Part shown: piece after piece, positions 10,536-21,913 of the stretch | Layout of the letters: the number at the start of each line of letters is the position of its first letter | How positions within the stretch are numbered: the first letter of the stretch is position 1 | Source: Deinococcus frigens DSM 12807 | GTDB taxonomy: Bacteria > Deinococcota > Deinococci > Deinococcales > Deinococcaceae | Reading direction: 5' to 3' | NCBI RefSeq assembly: GCF_000701425.1 | Contig: NZ_JNIW01000046.1 | Coordinates: forward strand, 1-29,331 | Length of the DNA: 29,331 nucleotides | Position numbers and translations under genes: made by a program | The notes under the pieces: model-generated | Told to the model about the DNA's origin: nothing | Database searches by the model: none | What the model saw: the letters and a program-made list of their open reading frames with translations, nothing else

Positions 10536-10897
10536 TCACGCTCGAACACGTTGCGCTGAAGGCGAGACGCCTCGGTCAGACAGCAGCCTTTTACAGTTCG
10601 CTTGGGGCAAAAACCTCGTGCCACGCGGAAGGCCAGCGCCTCTTTGTCGAATTTGAGAGCGCCATGCGCCTGATCTTCGATGCGGCAGATTCAGCACCCG
10701 ATACCAGCGCCGTCACGTATCTCGGCCTGGAACTGGCGTCGGATAGCGATGTAGACGCTCTGTTTGAGCGCGTCTCAAAACAAGTTCAGATCGCCCGTGA
10801 TGTCCGTGAGCAGTACCGCCACAACACCGGCTCCTACGGCTTTTTCGTCGCCGACCCAGACGGTTACGTGCTCAAAATCTTCAAGTACCACGACTAA
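10532..10897 (+). CDS. Small VOC-family (glyoxalase/dioxygenase fold) protein
   Basis: A 121-residue single VOC module. It begins [24 protein letters not shown] (paired beta-alpha-beta-beta-beta unit) and ends [17 protein letters not shown], the usual DPDG closing strand. The first metal-type His (LEHVAL) is present, but the closing Glu common in glyoxalases is replaced (VLKIF), so metal binding and catalysis are doubtful. The GTG start overlaps the preceding stop and has AAGGAA upstream. It sits directly before hpaB, where a flavin reductase (hpaC) might be expected, but shows no flavin-reductase features. It could be an isomerase substitute, a binding protein or an accessory factor. Confidence 0.7.
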   Translation: MITLEHVALKARRLGQTAAFYSSLGAKTSCHAEGQRLFVEFESAMRLIFDAADSAPDTSAVTYLGLELASDSDVDALFERVSKQVQIARDVREQYRHNTGSYGFFVADPDGYVLKIFKYHD

Positions 10898-10911
10898 AGG
10901 AGGAACCACAC

Positions 10912-13378
<2,467 letters not shown>

Positions 13379-13382
13379 TCTG

Positions 13383-13402
13383 GGGGCGAGATTTTCAGCC
13401 CC
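13383..13402 (+). terminator. Weak stem-loop after hpaD
   Basis: GGGGC and GCCCC flank a 10-base loop five bases after the hpaD stop. The stem is short and no T-run follows, so read-through to the next genes is likely. Between here and 13527 there is also TATGAT at 13482-13487, a possible -10 for the second gene block, without a clear -35. Confidence 0.25.
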
Positions 13403-13526
13403 GGACCTTCCACAGAGGCGGGTTGATGTTAGCTTTCTTCGGCCTTTCACCATTCAGGTAAATCGGTTCAGACGAAGTCGATATGATGGAGCAAATACGG
13501 CTGAATTCGCATTCTCAGGAGGCTCC

Positions 13527-14614
13527 ATGTCCAGCCCTTCTACTCCTCGTCCCGCTGCCCTAATCGTCCGACAGGCGTCGCCGCCCAACCTCGAAACGCC
13601 CTTTCACGCGCTGGACGGGCGCATCACGCCGGGCGAGAGCGTCTACGTCCGCAGTCATTTTCCCGCGCCGGACCTAAACGCCGAAAGCTGGCGGCTTCAG
13701 CTCGGGGGTCTGGTGGATTCGCCGCTCGGCCTCTCGCTCGATGACCTGAGAGCCATGCCAGCGCATACGGTGGCCGCCACGATGGAATGCGCGGGCAATG
13801 GCCGGATGTACCTGTCGCCCCGCATGCCGGGCGTGCAGTGGGACCTGGGGGCGGTGGGAACCGCCGAATGGACCGGCGTGCTGCTGCGCGACGTGCTGGA
13901 GCGGGTGGGGATCAGGGACGGGGCGCTGGAAGTGGTGCTGGAGGGAGCCGACTGCGGCACGCTGACCGATCCGGGACGCACGCCGGGCGACATCCGGTAC
14001 GCGCGGAGTGTGCCACTGGCCCAGGCGCAGGACGACGTGCTGTTGGCCTACGCGATGAATGGGCAGCCGCTGACCCGCGATCACGGGTTTCCGCTGCGGG
14101 CGGTGGTGCCGGGCTGGTACGGCATGGCCGCCGTTAAGTGGCTGACCACGCTGCACGTCACGGACGCGCCGTATCAGGGCTTCTTTCAGACCGTGGATTA
14201 CAGCTTCTGGCAGGGGCGCGATGGCCTGTCGCCGCAGATGGTCCCCATGACCGCCATGCAGGTCAAGGCCCAGATCGCCCGCCCCGCCCCGCACGACACC
14301 GTGACGGCGGGCCGCCCTTGCGAGGTCGTGGGCGCGGCCTGGACTGGCGAGGGCGACGTGACGCGCGTGGAGTTCAGCAGCGACGGCGGAACGAGTTGGG
14401 CCGACGCCGAGTTGCTGGACGCGCCCCAGGCCGGGGTGTGGCGGCGCTGGCGGTACGGGTGGCAGACCCCGGGTCAGCCCGGCACCGTCACGCTGATGGC
14501 CCGCGCCACGGACTCGGCGGGCCGCAGGCAGGAGGCGGATCACGACGCCGGACGCGGCGGCTACATGATCAATTTTCCCCTGCCGATCACGGTCTATCTC
14601 CGGGCCGAGGACTC

Positions 14615-14618
<4 letters not shown>
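13527..14618 (+). CDS. Sulfite oxidase-family molybdopterin oxidoreductase
   Basis: A 363-residue protein of the sulfite oxidase fold. The Moco domain spans about residues 30-225: [20 protein letters not shown], the molybdenum-ligand Cys88 in TMECAGNGR, and [24 protein letters not shown] Mo-co dimerisation (Ig-like) domain follows from about 240 ([15 protein letters not shown]). No signal peptide and no haem domain are seen, so it should be cytoplasmic and need an outside electron acceptor. A strong AGGAGG precedes the ATG. Its stop overlaps the hpaH start as GTGA, tying it to 4-hydroxyphenylacetate catabolism, in which no molybdenum enzyme is known to take part. Its substrate cannot be read from the sequence; sulfite is one option. 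Confidence 0.85.
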
Positions 14619-15455
<837 letters not shown>

Positions 15456-15463
<8 letters not shown>

Positions 15464-16223
15464 GAACGCCTTCAAGACCGCCCTCCAGCGCGGCGACACC
15501 CTCTACGGCCTGTGGCTGGCGCTGGCCGATCCGTACAGCGCCGAGGTCTGCGCCGGGGCGGGTTTCGACTGGCTGCTGATCGACGGCGAACACGCACCCA
15601 ATGACCTCCGCAGCATGCTGGCGGGTTTGCAGGCGCTGGCGGCGTACCCAGCCGTGGCCCCGCTGGTGCGCCCACCCGTTGGCAGCACGGTGGGCATCAA
15701 GCAACTGCTGGACATCGGCGCACGCAACATCCTTATTCCGATGGTGGAAACGCCTGAGCAGGCGCGCGAGCTGGTGGCCGCCACCCGTTACCCGCCGCGT
15801 GGGGTGCGGGGTGTCGGCGCGGCACTGGCGCGGGCCAGCGGCTTCGGACGCGACGCGGCGTATCTGAGACACGCGGACGACGGCGTGTGTCTGATGGTCC
15901 AGATCGAGTCCGTCGCCGGGCTGGCGGTGCTGGATGAAATCGCAGTGGTGGACGGCGTGGACGGTATATTCATCGGCCCGGCGGACCTGGCCGCGTCGTT
16001 CGGACAGTTGGGGAATCCGGTTCACACGGAGGTTCAGAACGCCATTCAGGACGCGGCGCGGCGCATCCGGGCTGCGGGCAAGGCGGCGGGGATCCTGTCC
16101 ACCGACGAGGCGCAGGCCCGCAGCTATCTGGAATGGGGCTATACCTTCGTCGCGGTGGGGACCGACGTGACGCTGCTTTCGCGCGCCAGCACGGCGCTGG
16201 CCGCACACTTTAAGGCGGGTTGA
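15456..16223 (+). CDS. hpaI: 4-hydroxy-2-oxoheptanedioate aldolase
   Basis: A 255-residue class II aldolase of the HpcH/HpaI family that splits 4-hydroxy-2-oxoheptanedioate into pyruvate and succinate semialdehyde, the last step of the pathway. Visible marks are [10 protein letters not shown] with the catalytic His46, the Arg of [33 protein letters not shown], the metal-ligand Glu in QIES and [11 protein letters not shown] with its Asp. The ATG at 15456 gives the normal HpaI beginning ([20 protein letters not shown]), with GGAG seven bases upstream. A longer open frame lies within hpaH and is not family-like. The palindrome at 16228 follows the stop by four bases. Confidence 0.93.
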
Positions 16224-16227
16224 CTGC

Positions 16228-16247
16228 TGCTCGTCATGTGACGAGCA
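16228..16247. promoter_or_regulatory. Second copy of the 20-bp palindrome (parS-like candidate)
   Basis: TGCTCGTCATGTGACGAGCA differs from the 4144 copy by one base at the centre (C to T). Like that copy it begins within a few bases of a stop codon (hpaI). The two copies bracket parAB and the whole hpa locus. No T-run follows, so it is a poor intrinsic terminator. Confidence 0.5.
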
Positions 16248-16281
16248 AGTCCGGCGCACGGTTGTCCCGGCCCGTCTCCCC

Positions 16282-16287
16282 TACCCT
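16282..16287 (+). promoter_or_regulatory. Candidate -10 element, leaderless start
   Basis: TACCCT lies exactly 6 bases before the ATG at 16294, with no ribosome site. The same hexamer and spacing stand before the type III polyketide synthase gene. TTGTCC upstream is spaced too closely (14 bases) to be a confident -35. Confidence 0.4.
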
Positions 16288-16293
16288 GCGGGC

Positions 16294-16986
16294 ATGATCG
16301 TCGCCTTCGTCAACCCACAGCCCACCATCTACAGCGCGGACCCCACCGCCGAGCAGGAACGCACCGCAGCGGGCCTTTCCGCGCTGCTCCGGCAGGCCGA
16401 ACTGATTCCCGTGACCGGCCTAGACGAGGCCGGGTTGCTGTCGGTCCCGGCGGCCTTTACCTCCTGGCAGATTCTGCGGCACGGGGCGGTGGTGATCGGT
16501 CAGGACGGACTGGAGGACCATCCCTGGCGGCGGCTCACGCTGGAGACTCAGGGCCTGCGTGCTGACGCCCTGCGGCTGGCCCATCAGGCGGCCACGCATA
16601 TCAGTCAGCTCGGCCAACTGGGGCTGGAGGTCACGCTGGACGAGCATTCCGGCCTGCCGCTGATGGTCCGGCTGTCGCACCCGCACGGGCTGGAACTGGC
16701 GCTGCTTCAGGCCGAACGCGAGCTGCGCGAATGGCTGGACGGCGGCCCCTTTCAGGCAGATCTGCGGGTCCTGAACCAGGGTGAGAGTCTGACGCTGCTG
16801 CCCGCCGAGCTGACGCCCGAAAGCGCCGTGAATTACGTGCTGGGCCAGTTGCCGCCCGAGGTGACCCTGACCCTGGGCGTCAGCGCGCAGGAGGGCGACG
16901 CCGCTTACCTCGCCCTGTGCGACTACGCCCTGGTCCCCGGTGAAAGCGCCTGGCTCAGCCGGGCCGAGGTGGCCGAGGAGGACTAG
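16294..16986 (+). CDS. Uncharacterised protein, 230 residues
   Basis: I do not recognise a family. The protein is soluble, acidic at the C-terminus (RAEVAEED), has no signal peptide or membrane segment and no obvious catalytic motif. A hydrophobic beginning (MIVAFVNPQPTIY) and alternating strand and helix patterns suggest a small alpha/beta domain followed by a second one from about residue 140. Codon use and GC match the neighbours, so it is a real gene. It starts right after the palindrome at 16228, with its own leaderless-type promoter, and ends 111 bases before the GH15 gene. A lineage-specific protein is the best guess. Confidence 0.7.
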   Translation: MIVAFVNPQPTIYSADPTAEQERTAAGLSALLRQAELIPVTGLDEAGLLSVPAAFTSWQILRHGAVVIGQDGLEDHPWRRLTLETQGLRADALRLAHQAATHISQLGQLGLEVTLDEHSGLPLMVRLSHPHGLELALLQAERELREWLDGGPFQADLRVLNQGESLTLLPAELTPESAVNYVLGQLPPEVTLTLGVSAQEGDAAYLALCDYALVPGESAWLSRAEVAEED

Positions 16987-17097
16987 CGCTGGGAGCGGCT
17001 GAGTGGCCCAGGCCCCCGCCGGGCTGCCCAACTTTTCCACTCCAGACCATTTGCAGTGCGATTCGGCTCTAAAGTGGACTGTGCCGCAGAGACCCCC

Positions 17098-18855
17098 ATG
17101 AGCCAGACCCGTATGAGCCAGACCCCACACCGCTTCCCCCACATCCATGATCTGGGACTGCTCAGTGACCGCCGCAGCGCCGCACTGGTCACGTCGCTGG
17201 GCGAGGTGGTGTGGTACTGCCCCGGACGCTTCGACGCGCCCTCGCTGCTGGCCCGGCTGCTGGACGACGGGCGCGGCGGCTCCTGGGCCATCCACCTGCC
17301 CCCGGGCGCGGTCAAGGCCGGACGCCGTTATCTGGGCGACGGCGGCGTTCTGGAATCGGTGATCCGGGTGGGAGCCGGGGAGTTGACCGTCACCGACTTC
17401 ATGCCCTTCGGCGAGGACCTGCCGTGTGGCGTGTGCCGGATTCTGTCCCGCGCCCCGCAGCCCTACCGGCTCGTGCTGGACGCCGCGCCCGATTACGCCC
17501 GCCGCGCCGCCGGACTGCGACAGGACGGCGCGGCGGTGCAGATCGACGGTCAGCACTGGCTGTACGTCTCGCACCCACCCAGGATTCACGGTGGGTCCGT
17601 GGTAGTGGAGGTGCCGCAGGGAGAGACCGCCTGGGCCTTTCTGAGTGACGAGCGCCTGCCAGCGCCGGACTGGGAGACGGTGACGCGCTGGCGTCAGCAC
17701 TCGCTACTGAACTGGCAGGAGCTGACCTCTCAGGCTACCTACCACGGTCCCTACCAGGACGCCGTGCGGGCCTCGTTGCGGGCGCTGCGGCTGCTGACCG
17801 ATCACGCGGGCAACGCGACGGTGGCGGCCCCCACCACCAGCCTGCCGGAAGTGCCGGGCGGCCAGAAGAACTGGGACTACCGCTACGTGTGGTTGCGTGA
17901 CGCGGGCATGGTAGTCAGCGCCCTGACCCGCGCCGGGGGCGACGGCCAGGAGGGCCGGGCCTTTCTGGAATTCATCTCCAGGCAGGCCACACCCCAAAGC
18001 GGCCTGCCCGCGCCGCCCTTCATGACGGTGGACGGCGGCCAGCCGCCCGAGGAAACCGAGCTGGACCTCGCTGGGCACAGGCAGAGCCGCCCGGTCCAGA
18101 TCGGGAACGGGGCGCGCGGGCAACTGCAACTGGACGCCTACGGCAACGTCCTGCTGGCCGCCAAGCTGATCTACAACCGATTTGGAACCCGCGAACACTG
18201 GGGCGTGGTGGAGCGGCTGGCCGAGTTCCTGTGTGAACACTGGCAGGACGACGATTACGGCATCTGGGAGGAGCGCCGGAAGCGGCCCTACGTGGCGGGC
18301 AAGGTGCTGGCCGCCGTGGCGCTGGAGTACATCGCCGAACACAGCCAGGAGCCGGCCCAGGCCGCGCGCTGGAAACAGGCGTCCCGCGCCGCGCGGGCCT
18401 GGGTGGAGGCCAACGCCCTGAATGCCGAGGGTGCATACGTCTACGTGGCCGGGGAGGACGGCGTGGACGTGACGGCGGCCCTGTACCCGGTGTGGGGATT
18501 TTGCGCCCCCGACTCGCCCGAGATGCTGGCGACGGTGGCCGTGCTGGAGCGCGAGTCCTGCCAGGACCACCTGTACTGGCGGCACCTGGCCGACGATGAC
18601 GCGGGCGAGGAAGGCGCGTTCCTGGCCGGGACGCTGTGGGTGGCCCAGTACTGGGTGATGCGCGATCCGGCGCGGGCGCGCGTGATTTTGGACGCCGTGC
18701 TGGCCTGCGCGAGTGACCTGGGCCTGCTGCCCGAGATGGCCGATCCCCGGACCCGCGAGCCGCTGGGCAACTACCCGCAAACTTTTGTTCACGCCGCCCT
18801 GATCGGTGTGGTGGTGGACCTGGCCGAGGCCGAGGGAGCCGGGGACGCGCCCTGA
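17098..18855 (+). CDS. GH15-family glycoside hydrolase (glucoamylase/trehalase-like)
   Basis: A 585-residue inverting glucosidase of family GH15, acting on alpha-glucans or trehalose. An N-terminal trehalase-like beta domain (about 1-200, HIHDLGLLSDRRSAALV, FDAPSLLARLLD, LTVTDFMPF) precedes the (alpha/alpha)6 barrel. The barrel carries NWDYRYVWLRDAGM, the acid Glu in DYGIWEER and the base region GLLPEMADP with LGNYPQTFVHAALI. No signal peptide, so the action is cytoplasmic, for example on glycogen or trehalose. Three starts are possible: GTG 17056, ATG 17098 and ATG 17113. The last two arise from a 15-base tandem repeat that duplicates MSQT. No clear ribosome site helps to choose. The permease gene follows after 18 bases. 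Confidence 0.88.
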   Translation: MSQTRMSQTPHRFPHIHDLGLLSDRRSAALVTSLGEVVWYCPGRFDAPSLLARLLDDGRGGSWAIHLPPGAVKAGRRYLGDGGVLESVIRVGAGELTVTDFMPFGEDLPCGVCRILSRAPQPYRLVLDAAPDYARRAAGLRQDGAAVQIDGQHWLYVSHPPRIHGGSVVVEVPQGETAWAFLSDERLPAPDWETVTRWRQHSLLNWQELTSQATYHGPYQDAVRASLRALRLLTDHAGNATVAAPTTSLPEVPGGQKNWDYRYVWLRDAGMVVSALTRAGGDGQEGRAFLEFISRQATPQSGLPAPPFMTVDGGQPPEETELDLAGHRQSRPVQIGNGARGQLQLDAYGNVLLAAKLIYNRFGTREHWGVVERLAEFLCEHWQDDDYGIWEERRKRPYVAGKVLAAVALEYIAEHSQEPAQAARWKQASRAARAWVEANALNAEGAYVYVAGEDGVDVTAALYPVWGFCAPDSPEMLATVAVLERESCQDHLYWRHLADDDAGEEGAFLAGTLWVAQYWVMRDPARARVILDAVLACASDLGLLPEMADPRTREPLGNYPQTFVHAALIGVVVDLAEAEGAGDAP

Positions 18856-18873
18856 GGCGCTCCCCTGACCCCC

Positions 18874-20049
18874 GTGCGAAGCGCTGACCTGCTGAGGCTG
18901 GCCATCCTGGGCCTGCTGCGCCGCCCGGTCCGGACCGTCCTGACAGCGCTGGGGCTGGCGGTGGCTTTGGGCAGCATGCTGCTGTTCCTGTCGCTGGGCG
19001 AGGGCCTGCGCGGCGTGTTCAACACCGAGCTGGGGACGGTGGGGCCGGACCTTCAGGTGGCCAGCACGCGGGCGGGGGAGACCCTGTTGCCGCGCATGGA
19101 CATGAATCCGGCGGTGGTGGCCGAGTTGCGGCGGCTGTCGCCCACGCTGGGAATCACGGCGGTGACCCCGGTGGCGGCCACCATTCGCCAGTCGCTGGAC
19201 CCGGCCCAGAGCGCGGTGTTCTACGGCCTGCCTGCCGGGGGCGGCATCGGCGCGATGTTCACGGGCGTTCAGGTGGAGCGCGGACGCCTGCTGGGGCCGG
19301 GTGATGCCGGAAAGAACGTGGCCGTGCTGGGGGCCAAGGCCGCGCAGAACCTGGGGCTGGACCTGGGCGACACGCTGGAGCTGACCCGCCGGGGCCGCGC
19401 CCGCGTGATCGGCGTCCTCCAGCCGCAAAGCGCGCTGACCGATACTTTCACCTTTCTGCCCATCGAGGCCGTGCAGCGCGCCTTCGGGGTGGAGGACCGC
19501 CTCTCGCTGGTGGCGTTGCGGCTGAACAACCCCGCCGACGCCAGCCGGGTGGCCGCCGCCCTGGCAAAACAGCCCCAGGTGGGCGGCCTGGGCCTGGAAA
19601 TCAGCACCCGCGCAGACGTGGTGGGCAACATCGGCAAGTTGCTCAGCAGCGCCGACATCCTGAGCGTGTGTCTGTCGGCCATCGCGCTGATCGTGGGCGG
19701 GCTGGCCGTGGTCAACACCGTGCTGATGGGCGTGTACGAACGTACCCGCGAATTCGGCACGCTGCGGGCCATCGGGGCGCGGCCCGCCTTCGTGCGGGGG
19801 CTGGTCCTCGGCGAAACGCTGCTGCTGTCCGGGCTGGGCGGCGTGGTGGGGCTGGGGCTGGCGGGACTGGGCGTGCGCGGCATCAACGTCTACACCCAGA
19901 AGCTGGCAGGCTTCGACGGGGCGGCGCTGACCCCACGCCTGATCGTGGTGGGCCTGGGCGTGTCGCTGGCGCTGGGCCTGCTGGCCGGACTGTGGCCCGC
20001 CCGCAGTGCCGGGCGCGTGACGGTGGTGGACGCGCTGGGGCGGCTGTAG
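18874..20049 (+). CDS. FtsX/MacB-type ABC transporter permease
   Basis: A 391-residue membrane protein with MacB topology. There is one membrane segment at about 18-40 (TVLTALGLAVALGSMLLFLSL), a large extracytoplasmic MacB_PCD-type domain (about 45-260), then three segments around 263-285, 312-340 and 360-382. The FtsX motif YERTREFGTLRAIGARPAFV lies between the second and third. Such permeases work with a MacB/LolD-like ATPase in lipoprotein, peptide or drug export, or as regulators of cell-wall hydrolases. No ATPase gene is adjacent. The GTG start at 18874 has only a weak site; it is chosen because the basic N-terminus fits. The following gene begins 3 bases after the stop, so the two are probably co-transcribed. 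Confidence 0.85.
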   Translation: MRSADLLRLAILGLLRRPVRTVLTALGLAVALGSMLLFLSLGEGLRGVFNTELGTVGPDLQVASTRAGETLLPRMDMNPAVVAELRRLSPTLGITAVTPVAATIRQSLDPAQSAVFYGLPAGGGIGAMFTGVQVERGRLLGPGDAGKNVAVLGAKAAQNLGLDLGDTLELTRRGRARVIGVLQPQSALTDTFTFLPIEAVQRAFGVEDRLSLVALRLNNPADASRVAAALAKQPQVGGLGLEISTRADVVGNIGKLLSSADILSVCLSAIALIVGGLAVVNTVLMGVYERTREFGTLRAIGARPAFVRGLVLGETLLLSGLGGVVGLGLAGLGVRGINVYTQKLAGFDGAALTPRLIVVGLGVSLALGLLAGLWPARSAGRVTVVDALGRL

Positions 20050-20052
20050 AGG

Positions 20053-20577
20053 GTGATTCTTATCTGGGCACCGCTCGGCCTGGTGGCGCTGCTGGTGGCA
20101 CTGGCCGCCTGGGGTCTGGGCCGCGTCGCCGGGTTTCACACCCTCCTTTTCGCGCTGGGGGTGCAGATCCTGCTGATGTGGTGGGCGCTCGCTCTGCTGG
20201 CCCGGACGAAGCCCGCGCTGCGTGGCGCTTTCTTCATAGTGCGCCCGTGGGAAGCGCCCCTCTACCAGAGGCTGGGAGCCTCGATATTTGCCAACATCCT
20301 CCGGCTGGTGGGCTGGGAGCGCCTGCGCTGGGGCGCGCGCGGTTTTGGCGGCACCCGCGCCTCCTTAGCGAGGCTGGACCACGCCACCCGCGAGGCGGAA
20401 TATAGCCACCTGCTGCTGGCGCTGATCTGCCTGGGCCTCGCTGCGGGCGCATTCCTTCTGCACGCCGCCGACACCGCCGGATGGCTACTCTTCACCACCA
20501 TCCCGGTCCACCTCTATCCGGTGATGTTGCAGCGCAGCCTGCGCTGGCGCTTGCAGCGGCTTGGAATCAGGGAGTGA
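20053..20577 (+). CDS. Small membrane protein, CrtO-like glycosyl-carotenoid acyltransferase family (tentative)
   Basis: A 174-residue membrane protein with two N-terminal hydrophobic segments (about 4-22 and 29-50) and two C-terminal ones (about 118-136 and 141-160). RPWEAPLYQRLGASIF at 64-79 and the ending HLYPVMLQRSLRWRLQRL recall the staphylococcal CrtO type (glycosyl-4,4'-diaponeurosporenoate acyltransferase). In that family a membrane segment is followed by an N/H-x-x-P-hydrophobic-QRYNRxRL tail. These enzymes put a fatty acyl group on the sugar of a glycosylated lipid. It starts 3 bases after the permease and its 3' end overlaps by 11 bases the convergent glycosyltransferase gene of the polyketide operon. 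The family link was judged by eye. Confidence 0.5.
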   Translation: MILIWAPLGLVALLVALAAWGLGRVAGFHTLLFALGVQILLMWWALALLARTKPALRGAFFIVRPWEAPLYQRLGASIFANILRLVGWERLRWGARGFGGTRASLARLDHATREAEYSHLLLALICLGLAAGAFLLHAADTAGWLLFTTIPVHLYPVMLQRSLRWRLQRLGIRE

Positions 20578-21877
20578 CGGTCCTCTTCACCGCCCGCCCG
20601 GTCCTCGCCAACTGTTCCACCAGCGTCGCCGCCTCGTTCGGCGCGTCGTGCAGGCGCATCTCGGCGCTCAGTTCGTGTGCCCGACGGCGCTGGGGGCTGT
20701 CGCCCAGCAGGTTCAGTACCGCGCGGCGCAGGCGTTCAGGCGTGGGCCGGGCCGTCCGCAGGTTGATGCCCACACCTGCGTGGGCTACACGGCCCGCCAC
20801 CTCCGTCTTGTCCTCGCTGCCGCCTGCGGCCACCACCGGGACGCCGTGCGCCAGCGCCGATTGCACCCCGCCGTAGCCGCCGTTGGTCACGTAAACCGAG
20901 ACGTGCGGCAGCAGCGCCGCAAAGGGCACGAAGGCCGCCGCGCGGGCGTTGGCGGGCAGGTCGTCCAGCCCGGCCATACCCGCCGCGATCACCAGCACGT
21001 CTGCCGTTTCCAGCGCCCGCAGCGTCGGCCAGATCAGCTCGCGCGGATCGGTGGCCAGGGTGCCCTGCGTGACCAGCACCACCGGACGCTGGGATTCCAG
21101 CACCTCCGGCCACCACGCCGGCAACCTGGCCTGGGCGGCGTTGGACGGCGTGATGGGGCCGATGAAATGCAGCGTGGGCGGCAAATCGCTCTGCGGGTAC
21201 TCGAAGGCCGGGACCGTGGGCTGAAGCATCAGATGCGGCGAGGTGGGCAGGGCGAAGGGCCGGGGACGCAGGCCCATCCGCCCGCAGGCCGCCGCCAGAT
21301 CACGCGACGCCGCGCCAAAAACCACCCGCTGCGTCAGCCAGTGCAGCGCGCGGTTCCTGACTCGCCCCACAGGTGTGCCAGACGGCGGCAGGCCCAGCCC
21401 GAACGGCGCGGTGTCGCGGCTCTGGATGCCCAGTGGCAGCACGCCCAGCAGCGCGCACGGCGGCCCGCCCGCCTCGGCGTAGAGCAGGGCGGCCACCAGC
21501 GTCTGATCGGCCAGCACGGCGTCGGCAGGCCAGCCGCGCCCAATCTCGCGCAGATCGTGCATGTTGCCCTCGATGCCGCCCACGAAAATCTGCCGCACGT
21601 CGTATTGCAACTGCCGCAGGCCGCGCCTGTGGTTGCGCCCCGGAAAGGTGGCCCCAAAATCGGCGTCGTCGAAATCGCGGGCGTGGACGAAGGGCACAAA
21701 CTCAGCTCCCGTCGCCACCACCCGCGCCGCGTACTTGCGCCCGGTGTACCAGCGCACCGCATGTCCGCGCCGCACCAGTTCCTGCGCGATGGGCAGCAGC
21801 GGCAGAACGTGTCCGGCGATGGGCTGCGAGGCGATCAGGATACGGGACAGACCAGGCCCCGCGCGTGGAGAAGCCAC
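20567..21877 (-). CDS. GT1-family (MGT/UGT-like) glycosyltransferase
   Basis: A 436-residue GT-B fold glycosyltransferase of the macrolide/zeaxanthin type. The N-terminal acceptor domain opens with ILIASQPIAGHVLPLLPIAQELVRRGHAVRWYTG. The C-terminal donor domain has VVLVTQGTLATDPRELI and the nucleotide-sugar motif VTNGGYGGVQSALAHGVPVVAAGGSEDK. Such enzymes put a hexose on a hydrophobic aglycone. It is the last gene of the polyketide synthase operon, 36 bases after the FAD hydroxylase, so a phenolic lipid is the expected acceptor; a carotenoid is the alternative. The start is a GTG with a poorly placed GAGG, so the true start may differ by several residues. Confidence 0.87.
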   Translation of the reverse strand: MASPRAGPGLSRILIASQPIAGHVLPLLPIAQELVRRGHAVRWYTGRKYAARVVATGAEFVPFVHARDFDDADFGATFPGRNHRRGLRQLQYDVRQIFVGGIEGNMHDLREIGRGWPADAVLADQTLVAALLYAEAGGPPCALLGVLPLGIQSRDTAPFGLGLPPSGTPVGRVRNRALHWLTQRVVFGAASRDLAAACGRMGLRPRPFALPTSPHLMLQPTVPAFEYPQSDLPPTLHFIGPITPSNAAQARLPAWWPEVLESQRPVVLVTQGTLATDPRELIWPTLRALETADVLVIAAGMAGLDDLPANARAAAFVPFAALLPHVSVYVTNGGYGGVQSALAHGVPVVAAGGSEDKTEVAGRVAHAGVGINLRTARPTPERLRRAVLNLLGDSPQRRRAHELSAEMRLHDAPNEAATLVEQLARTGRAVKRTVTP

Positions 21878-21913
21878 CTCGAATCTGTGTTCAATGTGAC
21901 CATTTGTGACACT

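Noticed and set aside
17704..20139. 811-codon open frame on the - strand across GH15 and the permease
   Set aside because: Antisense shadow typical of high-GC coding DNA; the sequence is rich in His, Gln, Arg and Gly with no family motif, while the + strand genes have clear motifs.
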